Source of the DNA: DATBSK01 sp964501785
Lineage (GTDB): Bacteria > Actinomycetota > Acidimicrobiia > IMCC26256 > PALSA-555
Direction of reading: 5' to 3'
Assembly: GCA_964501785.1 (NCBI GenBank)
Contig: CAZCUD010000003.1
Location: 186,001 to 250,000 of the forward strand
Length of the DNA: 64,000 bases
Shown here: one piece after another, positions 54,831-63,800 of the stretch
How the letters are laid out: each line of letters opens with the position of its first letter
Numbering within the stretch: position 1 is the first letter of the stretch
Notes under the pieces: model-generated
The model's database searches: none
What the model was told of the DNA's origin: nothing
Seen by the model: the letters and a program-made list of their open reading frames with translations, nothing else
Program-made: the position numbers and the translations under genes

Positions 54831-55427
54831 ATGCGTACCTCGACCCCCCCGTCGAAGTGGCGGCGCGGTCTGGCGGCCGGCGTGTCCGGTCTCGTGCTCA
54901 CCGTGGGCGGCCTCGCCATCGTCGCCCCGGCGGCGGGCGCGCAGACCGACTCCGGCGACCAGACCCAGACCGAGAGCCCCTCGGAGAGCCAGGACCAGCC
55001 GGCCGACGGTCAGCGCGGTCCGCGCCACAAGCCCCAGCTCACCGACGAGCAGAAGGCCTGCCTCGAGGAGGCCGGCGTGGAGAAGCCGGCCGAGGGTCAG
55101 CGCCCGACCGAGGAGCAGCGTGAGCAGTTCCGTGCCGCTGCCGAGGGTTGCGGCATCGAGCGGCCCGAGCCGGGTGCCCGTGGTCCTCGGGGCCACCGTC
55201 CGGAGCTGACCGACGAGCAGAAGGCCTGCCTCGAGGACGCCGGCGTGACGAAGCCGGCCGAGGGTCAGCGCCCGACCGAGGAGCAGCGGGAGCAGTTCCG
55301 CGCCGCGGCCGAGGGTTGCGGCATCGAGCTGCCGGAGAAGCCCGCGGGCGACCAGGCACCCGAGGACGCCCCGAGCGACCAGGGTGACCGCGAGGACGCC
55401 CCCGAGGCCGAGGGCGCGTCGGTCTGA
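54831..55427 (+). CDS. Secreted protein with two cysteine-bearing tandem repeats
   Basis: 198 residues. A long signal peptide (about 1-37, ending 'APAAGAQ') is followed by a Gln/Asp/Ser-rich linker and two almost identical blocks of about 45 residues (about 68-110 and 125-167): 'LTDEQKACLEEAGVEKP' then 'RPTEEQREQFRAAAEGCGIE'. Each repeat has two cysteines, so one disulfide per repeat is likely, giving small helical hairpins. It ends in an acidic tail. Start placed by AAGGAG (54818-54823). I know no defined function. The repeats are also nearly identical as DNA, indicating a recent internal duplication. Confidence 0.8.
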   Translation: MRTSTPPSKWRRGLAAGVSGLVLTVGGLAIVAPAAGAQTDSGDQTQTESPSESQDQPADGQRGPRHKPQLTDEQKACLEEAGVEKPAEGQRPTEEQREQFRAAAEGCGIERPEPGARGPRGHRPELTDEQKACLEDAGVTKPAEGQRPTEEQREQFRAAAEGCGIELPEKPAGDQAPEDAPSDQGDREDAPEAEGASV

Positions 55428-55452
55428 CGTTCAGCTCCCACCTGCCCCCCCA

Positions 55453-55497
55453 GCATGTGACGCTCGGCCACCCAGGTGGTGGTCGGGCGTCACATGC
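55453..55497 (+). terminator. Hairpin between convergent genes, GTGACGCTC type
   Basis: GCATGTGACGC (55453-55463) pairs with GCGTCACATGC (55487-55497), and the inner bases TCGGCCACC/GGTGGTCGG extend it with wobble pairs. It lies between the stop at 55427 and the convergent stop at 55519. It shares the GTGACGCTCG core with the hairpins at 30331-30446. Confidence 0.75.
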
Positions 55498-55518
55498 GCG
55501 TTCGGGGTGGGGTGGGTG

Positions 55519-56790
55519 TCACATGCGCATCGGGATGCCGTCGCTGCCGCGGCGGAACACGAACCGCTCGTCGCCCTTCACCGTCGTGCGGACGTCGCCG
55601 TCGTTCGCGTTCGGATCGTTCGACGGGCGCGTCCCGAACAGCGCGTCACCGTGGGCGCCGGTCAGCTCGCCGAGCCACTCCAGGCGGCGCAGCTGCTCGT
55701 CGGGGATGGTCGCGTCCTCACCGCGGGGCCCGACGTTGAGGAGGAGGTTGCCGCCCTTGGCGACGATGTCGACCAGCGACCAGAGCAGGTCTTCGCGGGT
55801 GATGAAGTCGGCTTCGGTCGACATGCGGTTGTAGCCGAAGCTGTGGTCCATGCCGCGCACGCACTCCCACGCCGTGCGCTGGACCTTGTCGAACACCGTG
55901 TACTCGGGGGTCCGCACGTCGTAGAACCGCGGCTTGGGCGGGATCACGCCCTTGCCCTGCTTCGCGCTGCGGGCGACGGCTCGATCGATCAGGTTGCGTG
56001 CGACGCGCGTCTCGGCCAGCGACCACGCCGGTGACCACGTCATGAAGCGGTCGTTGATCACGCCTTCGGGCACCGCGGCGTAGTAGTCGCCCAGCAGCGT
56101 CGCGAGGCGACGCGCCGACTCGGGCCAGGAGATGTCGTTCCACAGCACGCTCGGGCGGTACCGGGTGATGAGCTCGCGCACCTGCGCCGCCGCGTAGTCG
56201 GGGTACGCGCCCCGCGGCTGCGCGGGGATGAGGTCGGAGAACGCGCCGATCGGGTGGTCGTTCCACGTCGAGTCGAGGCCGCCGGAGTAGTAGATGCCGA
56301 AGCGCATGTCGTGGGCCCGCACCGCCTCGGCGAGCTCACCGACCACGTCACGCCGACAGTGCCAGTCGGCGACCTTCGGGTTCTTCACGTCGGACGGCCA
56401 GAGGCAGTACCCGTCCATGTGCTTGGTGACGAGCACGACGTAGCGGGCGCCGGTCGCGGCGAACCGGGCCGCCCAGTCGTCGGGGTCCCAGCCGGTGAGC
56501 GCGTCCTCCCACTCGGGCCCGAACGACCGGTAGGAGCGATCGCCGTAGGTCTCGGCATGGTGGCGCGACGCCGGGCTGTCGGGGAAGCGGAGCGAGTTCT
56601 CGTACCACTCGGTGTAGGGCGAGTGGGCGAGCGCCTCGGGGTCGCGGCTCTCCAGCAGCTCGCCGATCTCCGCGGTCGTGGGTGCGAAGCCGGGCACGGA
56701 CGCCGGCACCCAGTGCACGAAGATCCCGAGCTTGGCGTCGACCCACCACTCGGGCGCCCGGTGGTCTCGCACTTCTCTGGCCGTGGGCAT
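55519..56790 (-). CDS. Alpha-L-fucosidase (GH29 family)
   Basis: 423 residues, no signal peptide, so cytosolic. GH29 landmarks: 'WWVDAKLGIFVHWVPASVP' at the N terminus, 'FAATGARYVVLVTKHMDGYCLWPS', 'DMRFGIYYSGGLDSTW', the nucleophile Asp219 in 'YRPSVLWNDISWP', and 'SLVDIVAKGGNLLLNVGPRGEDATIP'. It probably releases fucose from imported oligosaccharides. No fucose transporter or catabolic genes are near, so it stands alone here. Transcribed convergently to the preceding secreted gene and divergently from radA. Confidence 0.92.
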   Translation of the reverse strand: MPTAREVRDHRAPEWWVDAKLGIFVHWVPASVPGFAPTTAEIGELLESRDPEALAHSPYTEWYENSLRFPDSPASRHHAETYGDRSYRSFGPEWEDALTGWDPDDWAARFAATGARYVVLVTKHMDGYCLWPSDVKNPKVADWHCRRDVVGELAEAVRAHDMRFGIYYSGGLDSTWNDHPIGAFSDLIPAQPRGAYPDYAAAQVRELITRYRPSVLWNDISWPESARRLATLLGDYYAAVPEGVINDRFMTWSPAWSLAETRVARNLIDRAVARSAKQGKGVIPPKPRFYDVRTPEYTVFDKVQRTAWECVRGMDHSFGYNRMSTEADFITREDLLWSLVDIVAKGGNLLLNVGPRGEDATIPDEQLRRLEWLGELTGAHGDALFGTRPSNDPNANDGDVRTTVKGDERFVFRRGSDGIPMRM

Positions 56791-56830
56791 GTCGCATTCT
56801 TCCCGCTCTCGGTGGTGGCGGGCGTCAGCA

Positions 56831-56879
56831 GGGGAGCGAGCGCCCGCGGGCCGGGTATCCCGGCCCGCAGTGAGCGACC
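56831..56879 (+). repeat. Palindromic repeat family B, copy 2
   Basis: The stem is GCGGGCCGGG-TAT-CCCGGCCCGC (56846-56868), against GCGGGTCGGG-TAT-CCCGACCCGC in copy 1 (46222-46244): one base pair changed on both sides. The flanks GGGAGCGAGCG and AGTGAGCGACC match copy 1. GGTGGC occurs on both outer sides (about 56813 and 56888). It lies between the divergent fucosidase and radA starts. Confidence 0.8.
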
Positions 56880-56922
56880 CAATAGAGGTGGCCTGTCACA
56901 CCCTCGTGGTCTGCTGCTGCGC

Positions 56923-58305
56923 GTGAAGGCCCGGACGGTCCATCGTTGCGGTGAGTGCGGAGCGGAGACCCCGCGCTGGCTCGGGCGTTGCCCCGAGTGC
57001 GGGGCCTGGGGTGCCCTCGCCGAGACGGTGGTCGCCCGCGCCCGGGGTGCTGCTCCCCTCGCCGCCCCGGGCGCGGGTCCGGCGCCTTCCGCAACCGCGG
57101 TGCCGATCGACGCCGTCACCGCGCACGCCGCGCCACGTCGCGCCACGGGCGTCGGGGAGCTCGACCGCGTGCTCGGCGGCGGGCTGGTCGCAGGGTCGGT
57201 CACCCTGCTCGGCGGCGAGCCCGGCATGGGCAAGAGCACGCTGCTGCTCCAGGCGCTCGGTCGGCTCGCCGCCACCGGCGCGCGCTGCCTCCTCGTCGGC
57301 GCGGAGGAGTCGCCCCAGCAGGTGCGCATGCGCGCCGAGCGGGTCGACGCCCTCGATCCGCGTCTGATGCTCGTCGGCACGTCCTCGCTCGACGAGATCG
57401 TCGCCGCGGTCGACGACTGCTCGCCCGACGTGCTCGCGGTCGACTCGATCCAGGCCATCGCCGACCCGGCCGTGGCGAGCGTGCCCGGCTCCGTCGTGCA
57501 GGTGCGGGAGTGCGCGTCCGCGCTCGTCGGTCTCGCCAAGGCGCGCGGCCTCGCGACGTTCCTCGTCGGCCACGTGACGAAGGAGGGCTCGCTCGCGGGC
57601 CCCCGCACGCTCGAGCACGTCGTCGACACGGTGCTGTCGTTCGACGGCGATCGTCACCACGGTCTGCGCTTCCTCCACGCGGTCAAGCACCGCTTCGGCG
57701 CGACGAGCGAGCTGGGCGTGCTCGAGATGCGCGGCACGGGGCTCGTCGAGGTGCCCGACGCGTCGGCGCTCTTCCTCGCCGATCGGCGGGCCGACGTTCC
57801 CGGCTCGGTGGTCGTGCCGGTGCTCGAGGGCACCCGACCCCTGCTCGTCGAGGTGCAGGCGCTCGTCGCGTCCCAGGAGGTCCCGGTGCCGCGCCGCTCG
57901 GCGGCCGGGGTCGACGGCGCGCGGCTCGCGCTCCTGCTCGCGGTGCTCGAGGAGCGCGCCGGCGTCCCGCTCGGTCGCCGCGACGTCTACGCGAGCGTCG
58001 CCGGCGGCGTCCGGGTGGTGGAGCCGGGCGCCGACCTCGGGGTCGCGCTGGCGGTCGCGAGCACCTGTCGCGGCGCCGTGCTCCCGGCCGACACCGTCGC
58101 CGTCGGCGAGGTCGGGCTCGGTGGCGAGCTCCGGCAGGTCCCGCAGGCCGAGCGGCGGCTCGCCGAGGCGGCGAGGCTCGGCTTCGCGCGCGCGATCGGT
58201 CCGCCGTCGCTCCCCGCGGTCCCCGGCGTCACCGTGCATCCCGCGCCGACCCTGGCGACGGCGCTCGACGTCGCGTTCGGCGCACGGAGCGTGCGCGCAG
58301 CCTGA
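56923..58305 (+). CDS. radA: DNA repair protein RadA
   Basis: 460 residues from GTG 56923. Helicase-like recombination factor that promotes branch migration. The N-terminal zinc finger is Cys9-x2-Cys12...Cys23-x2-Cys26, then a RecA-like core with Walker A GGEPGMGKST (97-106) and 'VLAVDSIQAI' as Walker B. The RadA-specific motif reads KHRFG (255-259) instead of the usual KNRFG. A Lon-like C-terminal domain follows ('VEVQALVASQ', 'YASVAGGVRVVEPGADLGVALAVAS', 'GEVGLGGELR'). It is followed 101 bases later by disA, a conserved pairing. Confidence 0.95.
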   Translation: MKARTVHRCGECGAETPRWLGRCPECGAWGALAETVVARARGAAPLAAPGAGPAPSATAVPIDAVTAHAAPRRATGVGELDRVLGGGLVAGSVTLLGGEPGMGKSTLLLQALGRLAATGARCLLVGAEESPQQVRMRAERVDALDPRLMLVGTSSLDEIVAAVDDCSPDVLAVDSIQAIADPAVASVPGSVVQVRECASALVGLAKARGLATFLVGHVTKEGSLAGPRTLEHVVDTVLSFDGDRHHGLRFLHAVKHRFGATSELGVLEMRGTGLVEVPDASALFLADRRADVPGSVVVPVLEGTRPLLVEVQALVASQEVPVPRRSAAGVDGARLALLLAVLEERAGVPLGRRDVYASVAGGVRVVEPGADLGVALAVASTCRGAVLPADTVAVGEVGLGGELRQVPQAERRLAEAARLGFARAIGPPSLPAVPGVTVHPAPTLATALDVAFGARSVRAA

Positions 58306-58406
58306 CGCGGTTGTGCGTCAACGGAGCGAACCTGCGCTGCACGCAGTATCGTGACCGCACGACGATCGCGCTTCGCGTCGTCGCGAACCGAGAAGCCGAC
58401 GAGAGC

Positions 58407-59480
58407 ATGCCGCCCCCGCCCCGGTCCGAAGCACTGCTCGGGGCCCTGCGCCTGGTGGCGCCGGGCACGCCGTTGCGCGAGGGCGTCGAGCGGATCATCC
58501 AGGCCCGGATGGGCGCGCTGATCGTGGTCGGCGCCGGCCCCGACGTGCTCTCGGTGTGCTCGGGCGGATTCCTCCTCGACGCCGAGTTCACGCCCCAGCG
58601 CCTCTCCGAGCTGGCGAAGATGGACGGCGCCATCATCCTCACCACCGACTGCTCGCGCATCGTGCGCGCGAACGTCCACCTCGTGCCCGACCCCGACATC
58701 CCCACGTCGGAGACCGGCACCCGGCACCGCACGGCCGAGCGGGTCGCACGCCAGATCGCGGTCCCGGTCATCACGATCTCGGAGGACCGCTCGGAGGTCG
58801 CGATCCACGTCCGGGGGCAGAAGCGCTCCATCGAGCCGACGCCGCGCGTCCTCGCCCGTGCCGACCAGGCGCTCCAGATCCTCGAGCGCTACAAGAACCG
58901 GCTCGACTCGGTGAGCCAGTCGCTGTCGGCGCTCGAGGTCGAAGACCTGGTGACGGTGCGCGACGTCGCCACCGTGCTCCAACGGGCCGAGATGGTGCGG
59001 CGGATCTCGCTCGAGATCGAGGGCTACGTCGTCGAGCTCGGAGCCGACGGGCGCCTGGTGCTCCTCCAGCTCGAGGAGCTCATGGGCGGCGTCGAGGACG
59101 ACCGCCGCCTCGTCGCGAAGGACTACTACGTGCACGAGCGCGACGTGCAGCTCGCCGACGTCATGGCGCGCCTGTCGCGCCTCGACGACGAGACGCTGCT
59201 CGACCTCCACGACGTGATGGGCGTGCTGCACCTTCCGCCGGGGGTCACGCTCGACTCCGCCGTGCAGCCCCGCGGCTTCCGGCTGCTGCACAAGATCCCG
59301 CGCCTGCCCGAGATCGTGTCGGACCACGTCGTCGAGCGCTTCGACAACCTCCAGAAGATCCTGCGCGCCAACGAGCACGACCTCGTGCAGGTCGAGGGGG
59401 TCGGCGACGCCCGCGCCCGCGCGATCAAGGACGGCCTCGCCCGTCTCGCCGAGTCCTCCATCCTGGAGCGCTACACCTGA
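58407..59480 (+). CDS. disA: DNA integrity scanning diadenylate cyclase DisA
   Basis: 357 residues, the usual DisA length, from ATG 58407; no upstream ATG or GTG is in the right frame nearby. The DAC domain (about 1-145) has the catalytic 73-DGA-75 ('KMDGAIILTTD') and 106-RHR-108 ('TGTRHRTAERVA') motifs, so it should make c-di-AMP from two ATP. A helical linker (about 150-290) and a C-terminal helix-hairpin-helix DNA-binding domain ('LVQVEGVGDARARAIKDGL') follow. DisA synthesis pauses at branched DNA, which RadA also handles. c-di-AMP in turn controls K+ uptake systems of the kinds found at 0.8-17.7 kb. Confidence 0.97.
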   Translation: MPPPPRSEALLGALRLVAPGTPLREGVERIIQARMGALIVVGAGPDVLSVCSGGFLLDAEFTPQRLSELAKMDGAIILTTDCSRIVRANVHLVPDPDIPTSETGTRHRTAERVARQIAVPVITISEDRSEVAIHVRGQKRSIEPTPRVLARADQALQILERYKNRLDSVSQSLSALEVEDLVTVRDVATVLQRAEMVRRISLEIEGYVVELGADGRLVLLQLEELMGGVEDDRRLVAKDYYVHERDVQLADVMARLSRLDDETLLDLHDVMGVLHLPPGVTLDSAVQPRGFRLLHKIPRLPEIVSDHVVERFDNLQKILRANEHDLVQVEGVGDARARAIKDGLARLAESSILERYT

Positions 59481-59581
59481 CCTTGGTTGCGTAGCGAGCC
59501 TTCGCATGGAGGGGTGAGCCGCGCACGGTTGGTGGACGGGTACTGTCCGCACCGGAATACGTGCAGGAGAACGGGGGCAGG

Positions 59582-60007
59582 GTGAGGCTCTTCTCGATCG
59601 GCGCGGTTGCCGTCGCGCTTGCAGTCATCGGCTCGGCATGCGTGCCGCCGGCGCCACCGCAGCAACAGGTCGGAGGGTCGATCGGGTACCGGATCGAACC
59701 CATCGAGTGGCGGGCGTCGATCCCCGCTGCTCCGACTGTGACCGCGACGAAGCAGTTCCGAATCACGAGCATCGGGACGGCACCCGGCGCGCCCAACCCG
59801 AAGATCACATCACCGATCGTCCCTGGGGGAGAGTTCGAGCTGATCGACAACCAGTGCGGCACAGCTCCGCTGGCGCCGGGCGCCTCCTGCACTGTGAGGG
59901 TGAAGTTCACGTCTCTACCCGCTAACCCCCCAGCGGTCGGCGACACGTTTGCGAGCAAGCTTCGGGCAACCACCGTCTCCGTAGGGTTCCTCATCACGAT
60001 CATTTGA
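59582..60007 (+). CDS. Small lipoprotein with ASH/HYDIN-type immunoglobulin-like domain
   Basis: 141 residues from GTG 59582 (GTG 59561 would add seven). The signal peptide has lipobox 'VIGSAC'. A single beta-sandwich domain follows, of the ASPM/SPD-2/hydin type: 'TKQFRITSIGTAPGAPNPKI' and 'GGEFELIDNQCGTAPLAPGASCTVRVKFTSL', with the two cysteines likely bridged. Such domains often bind or space proteins on the surface. No obvious link to its neighbours. TACTGT at 59541-59546 could be the -10 box with a short leader. Confidence 0.72.
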   Translation: MRLFSIGAVAVALAVIGSACVPPAPPQQQVGGSIGYRIEPIEWRASIPAAPTVTATKQFRITSIGTAPGAPNPKITSPIVPGGEFELIDNQCGTAPLAPGASCTVRVKFTSLPANPPAVGDTFASKLRATTVSVGFLITII

Positions 60008-60059
60008 CCTCCGCGCGGTCGAGTCAGCGTCGACCTTCGCCCTCGGCTTGAATTGCCGA

Positions 60060-60797
60060 ATGGCTGAGCTGGTCGAGGGACCGACCGCTGCGAGCGTCGA
60101 GCGGATCGTCGTCACCGGGCGTGACGGCGTGTCGGTCGACGCGATCCATGCGCGGCCCGACGGCGGTCCGACGACGGGCGTCGTGCTGCATCCCGACATC
60201 ATGGGGATCCGGCCGTTGTTCGACGACACGAGTCGCCGGCTCGCGACGCACGGGTACGCGGTCGTGTGCCCCGAGCCGTTCGTGCGCGCCCCCGCCGACG
60301 TGCGCGGCGCGGACGACCCCGCGGCGCGGATGGCCCACGTCTCGCAGCTCGACGACGACCAGCAGGTCGGCGACTTGATCGCGGCGGCCGACTGGCTCAC
60401 CGAGCACGACGGCGTGGAGCGCGTCCACGTGATGGGCTTCTGCATGGGCGGCATGCAGACGTTCAAGGCCGCGGCGACCGGACGCTTCGACCGGGCCGTC
60501 GTCTTCTACGGCATGATCCGGCTGCCCGAGCAGTTCCGCGGCCCGCGCTTCCGTGAGCCGCTCGACACCATGGCCGACGTCTGCCCGACGCTCGCCATCC
60601 TCGGCGACGCCGACGACTTCACGCCCGAGATCGACATCGACGCGCTGCGCGCCGCATGGGCGGATCGACCCGACTGCGAGATCGTCGTGTACCCCGACGC
60701 CCAGCACGGGTTCGTCCACGCGCCCGAGCGACCGACCCACCGCGCCGACGACGCTGCCGACGCGTGGCAGCGCACTCTCGCCTGGTTCGCAGCGTGA
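60060..60797 (+). CDS. Dienelactone hydrolase-family protein
   Basis: 245 residues from ATG 60060. Cysteine-type alpha/beta hydrolase: nucleophile Cys128 in 'VMGFCMGGMQ', acid in 'ILGDADDFTP' and histidine in 'YPDAQHGFVH'. 'GVVLHPDIMGI' and 'CPEPFVR' match the carboxymethylenebutenolidase fold. Substrate not known; no aromatic degradation genes nearby. It stands alone between the lipoprotein and the large regulator. Confidence 0.9.
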   Translation: MAELVEGPTAASVERIVVTGRDGVSVDAIHARPDGGPTTGVVLHPDIMGIRPLFDDTSRRLATHGYAVVCPEPFVRAPADVRGADDPAARMAHVSQLDDDQQVGDLIAAADWLTEHDGVERVHVMGFCMGGMQTFKAAATGRFDRAVVFYGMIRLPEQFRGPRFREPLDTMADVCPTLAILGDADDFTPEIDIDALRAAWADRPDCEIVVYPDAQHGFVHAPERPTHRADDAADAWQRTLAWFAA

Positions 60798-60831
60798 CGC
60801 GCGCGGACCGGCGTCGGCGTAGGGTGCCGAC

Positions 60832-63800
60832 GTGACCGAAGCGGCGGGGGGTGCCGGCACCGCGACGATCCTCTTCACCGATCTCGTCGGCTCGACCGAG
60901 CTGCGCACCCGCCTCGGTGACGGCGCGGCCGACGAGCTCCGTCGCCACCACGACCAGCTGGTAACCCAGGCGGTGGAGGAGCACCGCGGCACGATCGTCA
61001 AGCTGCTCGGTGACGGCGCGCTGGCGTCGTTCGGCGCCGCGGCCGACGCGGTCGGCGCGGCGACCGACGTGCAGCGGGCCATCGACCGCGCGAACCGCCG
61101 GGTCGACGACACCCGTCGGCTCCAGCTGCGGGTGGGCTGCAGCGCCGGCGACGTGGCCTGGGAAGACGGCGATTGCCACGGCACGCCCGTCGTGACCGCG
61201 GCGCGGCTGTGCGACCGGGCCGAGGGCGGGCAGATCCTCGTCGACGACCTGGTGCGCGGGCTGGCCCGGGGACGGGCCGAGCACGCCTTCCGCCTCGTCG
61301 GTGAGCTCGAGCTCAAGGGGCTCGGCGAGCCCGTCGTCGCCTACGAGGTCCCGTGGGAGCCGCTCGGCACCGACCGGGCGCCGCTTCCCGCGCCCCTCCT
61401 GCCAGTCGGCAACGAGCTGCCGTTCGCCGGACGCGACGCCGAGCGCGACGCGCTGCGCACCCAGTGGAAGTCGGCGCAGGCCGACGGTCGCGCCGTCGCG
61501 CTCGTCAGCGGCGAGCCGGGGATGGGCAAGACGCGACTGACCGCCGAGCTCGCCCGGAGCGCGCACGCCGAGGGAGCGTGGGTCTTCGCGGGCCGCTGCG
61601 ACGAGAACATCGCGGCGCCGTACGCGCCGTGGCTCGAGATCCTGCGCCACGTCGTCGCGCACGCGCCCGTCGAGCTGCTCGCCGCACACGTCGAGCGTCA
61701 CGGTGGCGAGCTTCGGCGACTCGTCCCCGAGATCACACGGCGCGTCGACAGCGTGCCCGAGCCCCGTTCGCTCGACGCCGAGACCGAGCAGCTCGCGCTC
61801 TACGACGCGGTCGTCGATCTCCTCGACACCTTGGCCGCCGACGCGCCGGTGCTGCTCGTGGTCGACGATGCCCACTGGGCCGACGCGTCGACGCTCGGTC
61901 TCCTCCGACATGCGATCCGCACGCTTCCGCCTTCCTCGGCGCTGCTCGTCGTCGTGACCTACCGCGACACCGACGTCGACCGGTCGCACCCCTTGTCGTC
62001 GATGATCGGGGACCTTCGCCGCGAGCCCCGGGTCGACGGCTACGCGCTGCGCGGGATCGACGAGGAGGGTCTGCGCTCGTTGCTGACCGCCGCCGGTGGC
62101 GCGGAGCTCGACGACATGGGGCGGCAGTTCGCCTCGACGCTCGAGCGCGAGACCGAAGGCAACCCGTTCTTCGTCGGCGAGGTGCTGCGTCACCTCATCG
62201 AGACCAACGTCATCGTGCAGGAGGACGGGCGCTGGCGGGGCGCTGTGTCGAGCATCGACGAGGTCGGCATCCCCGAGGGAGTGCGCGACGTCGTCGGACG
62301 ACGGCTGTCCCGGCTGGATGATGATGCGAACACGACGCTGCGCACCGCCGCCGTCGTCGGACGCGAGTTCTCGATCGAAGTCGTCGCCGAGGTGATGGAG
62401 CGCCGCGATGACGACGTGCTGCGCGATGTGGAAGCCGCGATCGACGCATCCCTCGTCAACGAGGTGATGGGAACGCCCGGGCGCATGTCGTTCTCGCATG
62501 CACTGGTGCAGTCGACGCTGCTCGACGAGCTGAGCACCACGCGGCGCGTGCGGCTCCACGCGGCGATCGGCGAGGCGCTCGAACGGCGAGGGGCATCGGC
62601 CGCCGAGCTCGCACACCACTTCGCCGAGGGTGCGACCGTCGGCGTCGCGGACAAGGCGCTGCAGTACGCGAGGCGGGCGGCCGAGGAGGCGGTCGAGCGG
62701 CTGGCCTACGAGGAGCAGGTCGCGTTCTGCACGCTCGCGCTCGAGGCGATCGACGCGCTCGGCCCGGGCGACGACGCCGATCGAGCACGCGCGGAGGTCC
62801 TGATCGAGCGAGCGGTCACTCGACATCAGCTCCGCGATCAGGACGGCGGGCGCGCCGATGCTCTCGCGGCCGCGGAGATCGGTCGGCGGATCGCGGCACC
62901 GAACCTGATCGCGGGGGCCGGCGTCGGGTACATGGGAGGCCAGGGGCACTGGGCGCAGCCGTCGGACCCGGTCGCCGTCGGGCTGATGCGTGAAGGCCTC
63001 GAGCACTCCGCCCCCATGCAGGAGCGGGAGCGAGCAGTCACCCTCGCGTATCTGGCCGAGGCACTCGTCCTCGTCCCGGGTGACGAAGCGCTCACCGTCG
63101 CCGAAGAGGCCGAGCTCCTCGCTCGATCGTGTGGCGATGACGAAGCGCTCACGATCGCGCTCAACGCGCAGGGATGGGCGCTGCGATCACGTGGTCGCAG
63201 CGCCGATGTGTGCCGCGTGTGCGAGGCCTCCATCGAAGCGGCGGAGCGGACCGGTCGACTCGACTGGCAGTGGGGATCGCGCTTCGTGCTCGCGGAAGGG
63301 CTCCTCGAGCTCGGCGACGTCGAACGGGCGACGGCGGAGATGGCGGCGGCCTACGCCGTGCCGAGCGCGATCCAGGGGTGGGGTCCGGTGGCGCTGGCCG
63401 TCACGCTCGCGCTCGCCGAAGCCCGCTTCGAGGGCATCGACGAGCTGATCGAGGAGGCAGCCGCACTCGGCGCACCGCTAGGCGACACCAACGAGACGAT
63501 CCGCGCCGGGCACCACAGCGTTGCGGCCCTCTACCGAGGACGCGTCGACGACGCGCTGCTGTGGGCCGAAGCGAACCGCCAGACCTTGATGGGGCTGGCC
63601 ACCGGCTTCCATCCGTATGCCCTGGCCGAAGTGGGCGAGGTCGCGGCCGCAGTGGCCGCGCATGCCGAGTGGGCGCGCGACGTCCGGCCGCACGCACCGC
63701 AGGTGCTCCGGCACTGGATGCTCCACTACGAGGCGGTCGTTGCGCTGCGGTGTGACGCCCGCGACCTGGCGCAGCGCCTCGCCGACGAGCTCGAGCCCTT

